Shown here piece after piece: positions 50,032 to 58,888 of a DNA stretch of 64,000 nucleotides (its first letter is position 1; each line of letters begins with the position of its first letter). This DNA is from Clostridiales bacterium Firm_04 (GTDB taxonomy: Bacteria > Bacillota > Clostridia > Oscillospirales > Ruminococcaceae): NCBI GenBank assembly GCA_001603005.1, contig LVAJ01000013.1:245575-309574 (forward strand). Direction: 5' to 3'. The notes beneath the pieces are model-generated. The model saw only the letters and a list, made by a program, of their open reading frames with translations, ran no database searches and had not been told where the DNA came from. The position numbers and the translations under genes were made by a program.

Positions 50032-52737
50032 TCAAAACTGATTGGCTGACATGAGCATCCGTTTCAGCAGAGTCAGGTCAGCAGCGTTCAGCCGTGCATT
50101 GTCATCCATATCGCCGGACTTCCAGCGTTTTCGTTCCGTATCCGGCACAGCAAGCAGCCATTTTTGCAGCAGAACCGCATCTGCAATGCTGCATGTTCCG
50201 TCTGCATTGACATCCCCTTTGACCGGTTCCGTTTCAACAAGCAGCAGCCTGTTTGTGGGAAGCGTGTTCTTGTTATCGAACCGCACGGTCGGATCTTTGC
50301 CCTGACAGAGCGGATTGCCGCTGTCATACATCGCAAGGCAAATGTTTGCATCCGCAGGCAGACTGCCGTCATATTCAAACACGAATGTTTTTTCCGTATC
50401 ATCGCGGAAAGAGCCGCTTTCGATGCGAACCGGCTTGCCGAAGGATCGCAGCTTGTTTCCGTTTGCATCCGTGATCTCCGCGCAGAGATCAATATCGAAA
50501 AATGCCGGTGCAAGGCCTGTATTTTTGATCTTCACGGCAAGCTTGTTCCCGCTGCGGGCGGCAGCTGTGACCGTGAAATTGTACCCGATCCGGTTGCACA
50601 TCTCGTCGATCACATCTTTCTGCTCCTGATAAAATTCATAGCTGCAATGGCTGTCCTGATCGAGCGCAAAGATCGACATATGCGGGATTTCGATTGTCTC
50701 GCGGAAGCGCGCCGGCGTCCAGTTGACATAGGAATATTCATTTTCTCTGACGGCATCGCGCATCCACGCATACGGCCAGTAATTCTCACCGACAACCGGC
50801 AGATTCGCCCTGTATGCCGGTTTCAGGCTCCACTCCGCATTCGGAATCGAGATCAGACCGTCATCGCGCTTGGTGATGCCGACGGAAAGCGCATACTGAT
50901 AGATTTCTCCGTATGCATTCGACGGCAGGGCGAGCAGCGTCTTTTTGAATGCCGCAGCATAGCAGTCCAGCATGTCCTTTTCGATTTCCAGATCAGGCAT
51001 ATATTGCTGATCGCCGACCGCAAACGAATTGTGCCATTCGCCGAAATCGCCGAACGGTCTGACGTCTATAAATTCGACGCGCGGATCGCCGTCATATTTC
51101 TTCGCCAGCGCCCTGACGAAGTCCTTGTGCGCCTGCAAATAGACCGGATTATCCCATTTCGGGAATACGATCTCTTTGGAAGGATCGTCGCTGGACTGCG
51201 CTTTGCTTTTCTTTGCGCCTGCATCATAAACCCACTGCGGCACAAAATCTTCCGCAAGATACGACGAAAACGGCATGATGCGGATGCCGTATGTCAGACC
51301 GTGCTGTTCGCAGGCGTCGAGCATCTCATCAATTTCATCCCATTTGTAAACGCCGCGCTCCGGATTCAGGTCATTCCAGTGCGGCGATCCGCTCACGATC
51401 GTCACCACATCCCATGCGTGATTATCCGCTGCGCCGCCGATGCCGTACTGATAGCCCTGCGTCGAGTCAATCATATACGGATCGTATGCAGTCATGACAA
51501 AGCCCTTGTGAGGATTGGCGACCGCCTTGCCGGAAGCTTCCGCCTGATAGAATATTGCCGGCGCGGCGCCGAAATCAAAGCCGGGATCTTCCGGCACAGC
51601 GGGGACAGCGCGCGGGAAAAGCTGTTCGCTGACCATTTCCGCCATTTTGTCTGCACCGAGCGCATTCAGATGCAGCCCGTCCGCAGTATAATAATCCTTC
51701 TGCTCAAAATACCGGTTCTCCAGACAGAGCTCCAGCCACGGGCGAAACAGGTCGATCACGCCGGTCTGCTCGTCCTTCGCGATCTGCTCCAGTTCAGCAC
51801 CAAACCATTTGGATTCCGGCAGAGGATACTTTGACAAATCGCTTTCCTGACCATGCTGCCTGACAAGATAAACGGTCATGCCTTTTTCTTTTGCACGGTG
51901 AATCATATCGGTGAGATTCGCAATATAATCCGACGGATCGGGCGCATCCGGATGCAGTCTGTACTCTTTCGTATAGTCATTGATACCGACCGCCAGCAGC
52001 AGAATATCGCCGGATTTGCCGTAGGATTCCGCAGTGCCGAATAATGACCGCCGCAGGTCATACGATGTGATGCCGCTTGCGGAGATGTTTCTGACATCAT
52101 ATTTTTCCGCGTCCACATAATTGCCGAGATACTGTCCCCAGCCGCGCATGGCATCATCCGGCACATTGTAATAGCTTGCGGCAGTCGAATCGCCGCCCAC
52201 CCAGATCGTCGGTTTTGTTTCCGTACCGGTCGAAGTCTGCTCAATTTCCAGCGCGCTGATCGAAAACTCCGTACCCACACCGGAACCCGCATAAATGTTG
52301 AGCTGACCGTCTGTCACCGGTATCGTAAAGGAGTCCGTTGCATTGCTGCCGGTCAGGAAGAACAGCTGCGGGATGCGCTCTGCCGTGATCGTTGCGGACT
52401 GCACATCTCCGGTTGTGACCGTGATCTTGTATACGCCTTTGGGCAGATCCACACTGAAAATATGATTCGGCATATCCGATTTGAAGCGCACGGCATCCGA
52501 CAAAGCGCCGCTGCCGCTTGCCGGAACATTTTCAACCGCATCGGTATTTTCAAAGCCGCAGCCTTTTGCGGAATCATAGCCGTCCGCTGCGGATACGCCG
52601 GTATAGCCGTCAGCGGTGCCGCGTCCGCCGAAGTCAAAGCGCATTGTGCGCAAATTGTCTGCATGCACATCGTTCTGCACAGGAACGGAAAGCACGGTCA
52701 GTGCGGATGCGAGGATCACAGCGATCAATCGTTTCAT
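50032..52737 (-). CDS. CE12-like SGNH esterase fused to DUF4832-like barrel, with dockerin, 901 aa
   Basis: Signal peptide (1 to about 26), then a galactose-binding-like N-terminal domain (about 30-168) as in rhamnogalacturonan acetylesterases. An SGNH hydrolase (about 176-375) follows: block I 'GGDSTAAS' with Ser184, Gly222, Asn253 in 'AVGINDY', and Asp353/His356 in 'DGLHLNA'. Next is a TIM-barrel-like domain (about 405-800) beginning 'NPHKGFVMTAYD' with 'NPERGVYKWDEIDEML', resembling DUF4874/DUF4832 or GH42-like proteins. The dockerin is at about 838-898 ('GDVNADGTCSIADAVLLQKW'). Expected to deacetylate pectin and attack a linked glycan. AAAAGGAG ribosome site. Confidence 0.88.
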   Translation of the reverse strand: MKRLIAVILASALTVLSVPVQNDVHADNLRTMRFDFGGRGTADGYTGVSAADGYDSAKGCGFENTDAVENVPASGSGALSDAVRFKSDMPNHIFSVDLPKGVYKITVTTGDVQSATITAERIPQLFFLTGSNATDSFTIPVTDGQLNIYAGSGVGTEFSISALEIEQTSTGTETKPTIWVGGDSTAASYYNVPDDAMRGWGQYLGNYVDAEKYDVRNISASGITSYDLRRSLFGTAESYGKSGDILLLAVGINDYTKEYRLHPDAPDPSDYIANLTDMIHRAKEKGMTVYLVRQHGQESDLSKYPLPESKWFGAELEQIAKDEQTGVIDLFRPWLELCLENRYFEQKDYYTADGLHLNALGADKMAEMVSEQLFPRAVPAVPEDPGFDFGAAPAIFYQAEASGKAVANPHKGFVMTAYDPYMIDSTQGYQYGIGGAADNHAWDVVTIVSGSPHWNDLNPERGVYKWDEIDEMLDACEQHGLTYGIRIMPFSSYLAEDFVPQWVYDAGAKKSKAQSSDDPSKEIVFPKWDNPVYLQAHKDFVRALAKKYDGDPRVEFIDVRPFGDFGEWHNSFAVGDQQYMPDLEIEKDMLDCYAAAFKKTLLALPSNAYGEIYQYALSVGITKRDDGLISIPNAEWSLKPAYRANLPVVGENYWPYAWMRDAVRENEYSYVNWTPARFRETIEIPHMSIFALDQDSHCSYEFYQEQKDVIDEMCNRIGYNFTVTAAARSGNKLAVKIKNTGLAPAFFDIDLCAEITDANGNKLRSFGKPVRIESGSFRDDTEKTFVFEYDGSLPADANICLAMYDSGNPLCQGKDPTVRFDNKNTLPTNRLLLVETEPVKGDVNADGTCSIADAVLLQKWLLAVPDTERKRWKSGDMDDNARLNAADLTLLKRMLMSANQF

Positions 52738-52800
52738 ATCAGTCAGCTCCTTTTCATAAAAACAGATGCATTTTGAACGGGGTTGCCGGTTTCTGTCTAT

Positions 52801-52830
52801 ATTATAACATTACAAAATCACGGCTGTCAA
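52801..52830 (-). promoter_or_regulatory. Promoter of the CE12-like dockerin gene
   Basis: On the minus strand TTGACA (52825-52830), 18 bases, TATAAT (52801-52806). Confidence 0.75.
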
Positions 52831-52924
52831 TGCAGCTTACACCCCGAAAAATGCAACTTACAATCATATAGCCCGAAAAATATCTCATTCGCACCGCATC
52901 ATTCTCCCATACAGGGATTTTCTC

Positions 52925-52953
52925 TTGAATTTACCGCCAAATTATGCTATAAT
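52925..52953 (+). promoter_or_regulatory. Promoter of the truncated TetR gene
   Basis: TTGAAT (52925-52930), 17 bases, TATAAT (52948-52953), TGC extended -10. Confidence 0.7.
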
Positions 52954-52976
52954 AGGAATAACCAAGTGAACAGGCG

Positions 52977-53369
52977 GTGAACCCATTGAAGCGAAAGACC
53001 ACAAAAGAAATTCTCGCAGAATCCTTTCAGGAGCTTGCAGCACAGAAGCGCATTGACAAGATCACGATCACGGAGATCACAAATAATTGCGGTATGTCGC
53101 AGCCGACCTTCTATAATCATTTCAAGGACAAATATGACCTGATCGTGTGGATCTACATACACGAGTCGGGTGAGATCATGTCGAAGATCGGCGATCGCGG
53201 TTATTCGTGGAGGGATACTCTGTTTGACGGCGCACATTATTTCGCCGGGAAACGTGAATATTTCCTCAATGCGCTCAAACGCACAAGCGGACAGGATTCT
53301 TTTATACAATATATGCAGAAGGTCAACAGCGAGCTGATGCTGACCGAAGTGCATCGACCGTATCCTTGA
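52977..53369 (+). pseudogene. Truncated TetR-family regulator (DhaS-like), about 126 native residues
   Basis: The N-terminal TetR domain is complete ('ITITEITNNCGMSQPTFYNHFKDKYDLI' pattern) and the start of the ligand domain follows ('YFLNALKRTSGQDSFIQYMQ'). The family is usually about 180-190 residues. After 'SELMLTEV' (about 53349) the frame enters DNA that encodes ferritin in another frame and stops. GTG at 52977 or TTG at 52989 (after AGGCGGTGA) is the start. The DNA-binding part could still be made. Cause: a deletion joining two genes. Confidence 0.8.
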
Positions 53370-53637
53370 TCTCGGCGGTGAGGTAAAGAACGGCGCAAAG
53401 AAGGAAGCACCCGTTTACACCGATGTCATCGAGTGGATCAAGTATGATCTTCAGGTGTCGAAGGACGGTCTTGCGTGGCTGAAAACACTGGTCGAGGAAG
53501 CCCGTGACGATTACACCACCTTTGATATGCTCAAGGAATATTATCAGGACGAGGAAGAAGATATGTACTGGGCAGAGCAGCAGCTTGAACTCATTGAGAA
53601 GATCGGCTTGCAGAACTGGCTGAACAGACAGGTGTGA
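53350..53637 (+). pseudogene. 5'-truncated ferritin-like (bacterioferritin/Dps type) gene
   Basis: From 53350 the plus-2 frame reads 'CIDRILDLGGEVKNGAKKEA' and continues with a ferritin-like four-helix C-terminal half, including 'YYQDEEEDMYWAEQQLELIE' with carboxylate/His-poor metal ligands, ending 'QNWLNRQV'. The N-terminal half, with the first metal-binding helix pair, is missing. The sequence has no start or ribosome site of its own apart from an ATG-less stretch, so it is probably not functional. Confidence 0.8.
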
Positions 53638-53644
53638 AGCGGTC

Positions 53645-54040
53645 ATGCTTCCCGATCACGTAAAAAAGCTGTTTCAGGCGCATCTGTGGTATATCGCCAC
53701 ATACGGTGATGAGCCGAATGTTGTTCCGGTAGGATTTAAGTGCGTGTGCGATGACGGCAGGCTTGCGATCGGTGCTGTTCTGCTTGAAACTACGCTTGAA
53801 AATATCAGAGCAAACGGCAGGATCGCTGTTTCCTGTGCCGATCCGCTGACGGGTGAAGCGTATCAGATAAAAGGGACTGCCGAACTGGTCAGCGAGGGCG
53901 AAGCATATGACCACTATCAGAAACTTACGGAAGAAACATTCAAGGGTGCAATGTCGCTGAAATGTGCGGTCATCATCATGCCCGAAAAGCTGATAAACTG
54001 CTCACCGAACGCGCAAAACAAAGAAGAAATACCACTCTGA
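53645..54040 (+). CDS. Pyridoxamine 5'-phosphate oxidase-family flavin-binding protein, 131 aa
   Basis: A small FMN-binding split-barrel protein: 'HLWYIATYGDEPNVVPVGF' strand pair, 'LLETTLENIRANGRIAVSCAD' and 'AYQIKGTAELVSEG'. Such proteins reduce or bind flavin, sometimes defending against oxygen or aromatic compounds. It starts 7 bases after the ferritin remnant and is followed by the winged-helix gene, so it may share transcription with the redox genes. Confidence 0.88.
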   Translation: MLPDHVKKLFQAHLWYIATYGDEPNVVPVGFKCVCDDGRLAIGAVLLETTLENIRANGRIAVSCADPLTGEAYQIKGTAELVSEGEAYDHYQKLTEETFKGAMSLKCAVIIMPEKLINCSPNAQNKEEIPL

Positions 54041-54053
54041 GGAGGTCATACGA

Positions 54054-54236
54054 ATGGCAGAGAAAGAACAGATCTTAGAAGCAATGAAAAAAGCAGGCGA
54101 GCCGCTGAATGCAGGCAAGATCGCAGAGCTGACAGGTCTTGACCGCAAGGTCGTTGATAAAACAATGACCGCAATGAAAAAAGACGGCTCAATCGTTTCA
54201 CCCGTCAGGTGCAAGTGGGAGCCTGCCGAAAAGTAA
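54054..54236 (+). CDS. Small winged-helix protein, 60 aa
   Basis: MarR/ArsR-like helix-turn-helix only: 'ILEAMKKAGEPLNAGKIAEL' then 'GLDRKVVDKTMTAMKKDGSI' and a wing 'VSPVRCKWEPAEK'. A short stand-alone DNA-binding or RNA-binding module; its Cys53 could be a redox switch. GAGGAGGTC precedes the ATG. Such genes accompany rubredoxin/flavodoxin sets in Clostridia. Confidence 0.85.
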   Translation: MAEKEQILEAMKKAGEPLNAGKIAELTGLDRKVVDKTMTAMKKDGSIVSPVRCKWEPAEK

Positions 54237-54243
54237 GTATAAA

Positions 54244-54280
54244 AACAGGGCTGTCGGTGGACATCGGCAGCCTGTTCTTT
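54244..54280 (+). terminator. Weak terminator-like hairpin
   Basis: AACAGG plus CTGTCG pairs with CGGCAG plus CCTGTT (one bulged G), followed by CTTTC. It may limit read-through into the next genes. Confidence 0.4.
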
Positions 54281-54293
54281 CAGGGAGGTTATC

Positions 54294-54356
54294 ATGAAAG
54301 CGGAAATCAGGTATTTCAGCAAGACCGGAAACGCAAAAAGTTCGCCGGTTCAGTAA
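54294..54356 (+). pseudogene. Flavodoxin N-terminal stub
   Basis: After a perfect GGGAGG site the frame reads MKAEIRYFSKTGNAK, the start of a flavodoxin with its FMN phosphate loop ('SKTGN'). It then departs and stops after 20 residues. The body of the gene is missing, which indicates a deletion of a few hundred bases. Confidence 0.7.
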
Positions 54357-54369
54357 AAAGGTGTGATGA

Positions 54370-55473
54370 ATGATGCGTGATGATTTTGATTTACAAAACT
54401 ATCTGACAGAAGGCGTTGAGCGAGTGGTTTCCGAGGCAGTCAAGGCAACTTTGAAAAATCCGAGGGAGAGTGCCTTTATGCTGAAATTCGCAAAAGCCAG
54501 CCGGATAGCATCAAAAAAGCGACGTGCTGCAGAGGATAACGGGGAGCACATACCGCCATTTCTGATCGCGAGCATTACAAGCAAGTGCAATCTGCATTGT
54601 GCCGGGTGCTATTCACGGTGCAATCATGCTACTACCGATTCCGAGCCTGTCAGGCAGCTCACAAGCGAGGAATGGCTGAAAATATTTGACGAAGCGGACG
54701 AGTTGGGGATCAGTTTTATACTGCTTGCAGGCGGCGAGCCGATGATCAGGCGCGATATCATTGAAGCAGCAGGAAAAAAACAGAATATCCTTTTTCCCAT
54801 ATTCACAAACGAAACGTTCGTTGACAATCTTTATTTTTCATTGTTTGACAAATGCCGCAATCTTGTGCCGATCATGAGCATTGAGGGCAATCAGGAGATA
54901 ACCGATAACAGGCGCGGTGCGGGCATTTACGATAAACTGATCGCCAATATGGAGGAGTTCAAAAAGCGCGGTCTGATCTTCGGTGCATCGGTAACTGTGA
55001 CCACGCAGAATTATGAGGAAGTTACATCAGATGCGTTCCTGAAAAGTCTGTCTGACAGAGGGTGCAAGGCGGTCATTTTTGTGGAGTATGTACCCGTGAC
55101 TGAGGAAAGTCAGGAGCTTGCACCGTCTGATGCTGAACGTGAATATCTTATGACAGAGATACAGCGGCTTCGCAGAGAATGCCCCGAAATGGTCTACATC
55201 GCATTTCCGGGCGATGAGAAAAGCTCCGGCGGCTGTGTGGCGGCAGGGCGTGGATTTTTCCATATCAATTCCCACGGCGGTGCAGAGCCTTGTCCGTTCT
55301 CGCCCTACTCCGATGTGAATATACGGGACAGCTCGCTTCATGAAGCCATGCACTCGCCGCTTTTTACGGCGCTTCAAAATGGTGATGTCCTGCTTGACGA
55401 CCATACGGGCGGCTGTGTGCTGTATGAAAAACGAGAGCTTGTTGAAGCGATACTTGCGCAACAATCGAACTGA
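54370..55473 (+). CDS. Radical SAM protein, 367 aa
   Basis: 4Fe-4S/SAM cluster motif CNLHCAGC with Cys73, Cys77 and Cys80, followed by 'LLAGGEPMIRRDI' and 'MSIEGNQEITDNRRG', typical of SPASM/MoaA-like radical SAM enzymes. Later Cys residues (Cys near 284, 'GGAEPCPFSPYSD' and the final 'TGGCVLY') may bind auxiliary clusters. Substrate unknown; the arrangement resembles radical SAM proteins that mature small peptides or act near rubredoxin genes. Start ATG at 54370 or 54373; the ribosome site is AAAAGGTG. Confidence 0.9.
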   Translation: MMRDDFDLQNYLTEGVERVVSEAVKATLKNPRESAFMLKFAKASRIASKKRRAAEDNGEHIPPFLIASITSKCNLHCAGCYSRCNHATTDSEPVRQLTSEEWLKIFDEADELGISFILLAGGEPMIRRDIIEAAGKKQNILFPIFTNETFVDNLYFSLFDKCRNLVPIMSIEGNQEITDNRRGAGIYDKLIANMEEFKKRGLIFGASVTVTTQNYEEVTSDAFLKSLSDRGCKAVIFVEYVPVTEESQELAPSDAEREYLMTEIQRLRRECPEMVYIAFPGDEKSSGGCVAAGRGFFHINSHGGAEPCPFSPYSDVNIRDSSLHEAMHSPLFTALQNGDVLLDDHTGGCVLYEKRELVEAILAQQSN

Positions 55474-55488
55474 AAGGGAGGACTTTGT

Positions 55489-55653
55489 ATGAAAGGTTTC
55501 AGAACAGCGATAGACATTTGCGCCATTATGCTTGGCGTATTTCTTATCGTTCACAGGCGTGTTATTTCAGCAGCTCTGACAGGCGCGCCGATGCCCGAAG
55601 CTCCCGAATGGCACAAGAAATGCTGTCCGTGCAAAAATAAGAAAGAGGTATAA
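55489..55653 (+). CDS. Tiny membrane protein with C-terminal Cys cluster, 54 aa
   Basis: A good GGGAGG site leads to ATG at 55489. The product begins [20 protein letters not shown], one hydrophobic helix (about 9-22), then a basic patch, '[12 protein letters not shown]' and 'CPCKNKK'. The CCPC-type cluster could bind a metal or be a modification site. It sits between the radical SAM gene (15 bases) and the MBL-rubredoxin gene (2 bases), so the three are co-transcribed. No family recognised. Confidence 0.7.
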   Translation: MKGFRTAIDICAIMLGVFLIVHRRVISAALTGAPMPEAPEWHKKCCPCKNKKEV

Positions 55654-55655
55654 CT

Positions 55656-56597
55656 ATGGAAATCAAAGCAGTCAAATTCAGAAAAGACGGGTTCTACGGT
55701 CAGCCCTTTGCCATGGGCGGCGAGGACGGTGCGGAGAAGTTCGACAAGAATATCCGCTATCGCGGCAGCCTGCAAAACTATCTGATCGACACCGGTGATG
55801 AGGTCATTCTCGTTGATACGGGTTTGCCAGCAGGCACGCCCGAAGAAGCCCCCGATGAGAACAGTCCAGCCTACACAGGAAAAGATATTTGCAGTTATAT
55901 GGAGGCTTTTGCAGCGCTTGGCTACAAGCCCGAACAGGTGACGAAAATCCTGCTCACGCACAAGCACTCCGACCATTCGGGCGAATTAAAGTCATTCCCC
56001 AATGCGAAGATCTATGTAAATGCTGATGAAACTTCCGCCGACGAATTGCAGGGACTCCAGAACATCGTTCCCGTGACATTCACAGACGGTGCATATCACA
56101 ATTTCCCCGAAAGCCAGAAGATCGCCGAGGGCATCTACTTCATCAAGGCAAAAGGTCACACCAACGGCAACAGCATTATTATCGTTGAAAATGGAGGGCT
56201 TTTCTTCATGCTTCACGGCGACATCACCTATGTTGATGAGGCACTCTATGAAAACAAGCTGTCGGTGGTTTTTGAGGATATTGCCGCCGCAAGGGAAACG
56301 ATCGACCGTGTGCGTGCATTTGTCCGCAGCAATCCTACTGTTTACTGCGGAACTCATACGCCGCAGGGCTATGAGAACCTCGAAGCAAAGCGTGTGATGG
56401 ACTTGGATAATCCGGTTCCGACCATTCTTGCAGAAGTGGACTTCTCACAAATGCAGGCAAGCGGAAAGTATGTCTGTTCGATCTGTGGCTATGTGTACGA
56501 TCCGGCAGAGCATGACGGCGTCGCTTTCGAGGACTTGCCCGATGACTGGAAATGTCCCAGATGCAAGCAGGGTAAGGAGAAGTTCAATCAGGCGTAA
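55656..56597 (+). CDS. Metallo-beta-lactamase-fold protein with C-terminal rubredoxin, 313 aa
   Basis: The MBL domain (1 to about 245) has its metal-binding motif THKHSDH (101-107) and a later 'GHTNGNS', 'HGDIT' and 'GTH' series. A rubredoxin domain (about 262-308) has the paired '[15 protein letters not shown]' and 'CPRCKQGK' iron-binding Cys. The domain pair recalls flavodiiron or FprA-related electron carriers, but with the flavodoxin domain replaced by rubredoxin. The job could be oxygen or NO reduction, or hydrolysis. AGAGGT precedes the ATG. End of the redox cluster. Confidence 0.9.
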   Translation: MEIKAVKFRKDGFYGQPFAMGGEDGAEKFDKNIRYRGSLQNYLIDTGDEVILVDTGLPAGTPEEAPDENSPAYTGKDICSYMEAFAALGYKPEQVTKILLTHKHSDHSGELKSFPNAKIYVNADETSADELQGLQNIVPVTFTDGAYHNFPESQKIAEGIYFIKAKGHTNGNSIIIVENGGLFFMLHGDITYVDEALYENKLSVVFEDIAAARETIDRVRAFVRSNPTVYCGTHTPQGYENLEAKRVMDLDNPVPTILAEVDFSQMQASGKYVCSICGYVYDPAEHDGVAFEDLPDDWKCPRCKQGKEKFNQA

Positions 56598-56649
56598 GGT
56601 GAAACAGTCTGAAAAGACAGTATAGACGCAAACATCATCGAAATATAAA

Positions 56650-56699
56650 GATCCCCTCACCAAAGGAACCCGCGTTCCAATGATGAGGGGATCGTTTTT
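56650..56699 (+). terminator. Intrinsic terminator of the redox cluster
   Basis: A 10-bp outer stem (GATCCCCTCA with TGAGGGGATC, 56650-56659 and 56684-56693) encloses a small GGAAC/GTTCC hairpin, then G and TTTTT. Between here and 56881 there is only a short frame (ATG near 56775) without a recognised product, probably remnant DNA. Confidence 0.88.
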
Positions 56700-56881
56700 C
56701 ATATTCAAATTGTTTCTTCTGAATGATCCAACATCTTAGGCGAGTTCAGATACAATAATGATATCAGACTGCATATGATTCAGTCACGCGGAAAACTGAC
56801 CGGAATTGACGAAAACGATCTGGCGGTCAAGCAGATGATTTTTGATATTGCGTCTGTATATGATCTGTGGTTTGCAGGAGA

Positions 56882-56910
56882 TTGCAATCTCATCCAAAAT
56901 ATGCTATACT
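56882..56910 (+). promoter_or_regulatory. Promoter of the hsdM remnant
   Basis: TTGCAA (56882-56887), 17 bases, TATACT (56905-56910), TGC extended -10. It may now drive the downstream cupin gene. Confidence 0.6.
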
Positions 56911-56948
56911 ATACTTGGATAATTATATAATTTTCACGTAGGTATCCC

Positions 56949-57125
56949 ATGATAACAGGCGAGATCAAGAATAAAGTCGATAAAATCTGGACGGACATCT
57001 GGGCGGGCGGCATCACGAACCCCCTGACCGTCATTGAACAGCTGACCTATGCGCCGGGATCGGGACAATGGCCGTTTACTTACACCAGACGGTCTGCGGC
57101 TCATCTGTGCGGCGTACGAAAATGA
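56949..57125 (+). pseudogene. hsdM: hsdM N-terminal remnant (type I DNA methyltransferase)
   Basis: The first 34 residues ([20 protein letters not shown] then '[14 protein letters not shown]') are the well-conserved N-terminus of HsdM. After 'QLTY' (about 57050) the frame changes to unrelated sequence and stops at 57125. No N-6 methylase motifs remain. A different frame at about 57090-57195 reads 'GIHMLEMLAKFRNEGIID', the tail of another, unidentified gene. Confidence 0.75.
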
Positions 57126-57220
57126 TCCTGAGAAGATCGGCATCCACATGTTAGAAATGCTGGCGAAGTTCAGGAATGAAGGTATAATTGACTAAATCGA
57201 AATATTTAGAGGTGAAGATT

Positions 57221-57550
57221 ATGCGCATAGATTTCAATGAGATAGATTCTGTAACATTTCCGGGTATGGATAACGGCACCGGTATGATGAGTGCTCGTAT
57301 GTATAACGATGATTCCTATCGGATCGTTCCGACAGCGATCCATCCGGGGGGGAGCATTGGAACTCACACTCAGAATTCCGGAGATGATATGAACTATGTC
57401 ATCAGCGGAACAGGCAAAGCATTCTGTGACGGTGTGGAGGAAACTCTGAGACCGGGAGTCATGCATATCTGTCCGAAAGGGTCGGAACACTCTATCATCA
57501 ACACGGGAGAAGAAGATCTGGTTATGCTGACCATTGTGGTGAAGAAATGA
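57221..57550 (+). CDS. Small cupin protein, 109 aa
   Basis: A single cupin barrel: metal-ligand-style 'GSIGTHTQNSGDDMNYVISGTG' (cut here) with two His replaced by Thr/Gln-like residues except His57 region, 'LRPGVMHICPKGSEHSIIN' and 'DLVMLTIVV'. The number of His ligands is fewer than in classic enzymes, so it may be a sensor or binding protein. GAGGTGA precedes the ATG at 57221. It overlaps the sfsA start by 4 bases, an odd pairing. Confidence 0.85.
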   Translation: MRIDFNEIDSVTFPGMDNGTGMMSARMYNDDSYRIVPTAIHPGGSIGTHTQNSGDDMNYVISGTGKAFCDGVEETLRPGVMHICPKGSEHSIINTGEEDLVMLTIVVKK

Positions 57551-58271
57551 GCACTTATTTATTTGAGAAGCCTCTGATTAGAGGAACAATGCTAAAAAGG
57601 AAAAGTCAGTTCACTGCTTTGGTGGATATAGACGGAGAAGAATTGATCGCTCATATCCCGACGACAAACCGCATTGGAGACGTGGAGAATAAAAATCTAC
57701 CCTGTCTCTTGTCATATCACGATGATCCGAAACGCAAGCTGAAATATGATATCGAGGCGGTGCTGCTTTCCGATGATGAGAACTGGGTAGGGATCAATCA
57801 GATCCTTTCCAACAGGCTGGTAGAGTATTTTTCAATGAACATGAGCTGGACGAGATTGTCTCTGATTTCGACAGCGTTCAGCGTGAGGTAAATCTGGGAA
57901 TATCCAAGCTGGATTTCAAAGTTGGAGATACATATCTGGAAGTAAAGACTCCGCTGACAACGATCAATGTAAAATACGGAAAGAGCATCAAAACGCTTCC
58001 GCCTAAGCCGTTTTCATCAACAGACAGGATGGTAAAACACCTTAAGGAGCTTGCGGGATCGCTTAAGGATCATGAGAAGGCTGTTTTCCTGCAGGTGTTT
58101 CAGTATCGTATTACAGAGAAAAAGGAACGGCTGAGATCAACGCACTATGAGGAAGTGTCACAAACCTTCAAAGAAGCATCAGAAGCAGGTGTCGATTTTT
58201 GGGAGATTCAGATGGACTTCCGACCTGAAGGGGTGACGCTTTACAGCGTAACGAGAAGCGCAGACTTATAA
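57547..58271 (+). pseudogene. sfsA: sfsA-family gene, frameshifted
   Basis: Sugar-fermentation-stimulation (SfsA) nuclease-like family. Frame 1 gives the N-terminal half ('DDPKRKLKYDIEAV', 'NWVGINQILSNRLVEYF'). From about 57833 the plus-1-shifted frame continues with 'REVNLGISKLDFKVGD', 'YLEVKTPL' and 'DRMVKHLKELAGS'. The break lies in a run of five T residues (57828-57832); one extra T would restore a single frame of about 241 residues, the family's usual length. Either a real frameshift or an error in the sequence. Confidence 0.85.
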
Positions 58272-58312
58272 ATTCCGGTTTGCAGAGATGCCGTTGGTAA
58301 GAGAGGTATGCC

Positions 58313-58888
58313 ATGATACTTGAAACGAAAAGATTGATCCTCCGACCGTGGGAAGAAAGCGATGCGGAGAATTTATTTAAATATGCAAGTCATCCTGATG
58401 TGGGACCAATCGCAGGATGGGCGGTTCATACAAGTGTAGAGAATAGCCGTGAAATAATCCGGAGGGTTCTTTCAGCGCCGGAGACCTATGCTGTAGTATT
58501 AAAAGAATCAGGCCAGCCTGTTGGCAGCATTGGACTTATGCTTTGGAAAGCCAGCAATATTGGCCTTCCTGATTCAGAAGGTGAAATCGGCTACTGGATC
58601 GGAGTTCCGTATTGGGGACGAGGGCTGATACCGGAAGCAGTCAGGGAATTGATGCGCTACGGTTTTGAAAACCTGAAACTTAATAAAATATGGTGTGGTT
58701 ACTTTGATGGGAATGAAAAGTCAAAGCGTGTTCAGGAGAAGTGCGGTTTTCATTATCATCATACGGCCTATAATGTGCCCTGTGCCATAGAGGGCGTTCT
58801 CCGAACGGAACACATAACATGCCTTTCCAAAGAGAAATGGCAGTCTGTCAGATCGCCGCATGCAGCGCAAAGACCTCAATGCCGTTGA
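58313..58888 (+). CDS. GNAT-family acetyltransferase (RimJ/RimL-like), 191 aa
   Basis: Acetyl-CoA-dependent N-acetyltransferase: '[18 protein letters not shown]' N-terminus, '[21 protein letters not shown]' pyrophosphate-binding loop and '[11 protein letters not shown]' near the end. The native C-terminus ends about '[11 protein letters not shown]'; the last 14 residues are read from DNA of the hsdR fragment, so the gene's 3' end lies at a recombination junction. AGAGAGGT site upstream. Confidence 0.88.
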   Translation: MILETKRLILRPWEESDAENLFKYASHPDVGPIAGWAVHTSVENSREIIRRVLSAPETYAVVLKESGQPVGSIGLMLWKASNIGLPDSEGEIGYWIGVPYWGRGLIPEAVRELMRYGFENLKLNKIWCGYFDGNEKSKRVQEKCGFHYHHTAYNVPCAIEGVLRTEHITCLSKEKWQSVRSPHAAQRPQCR

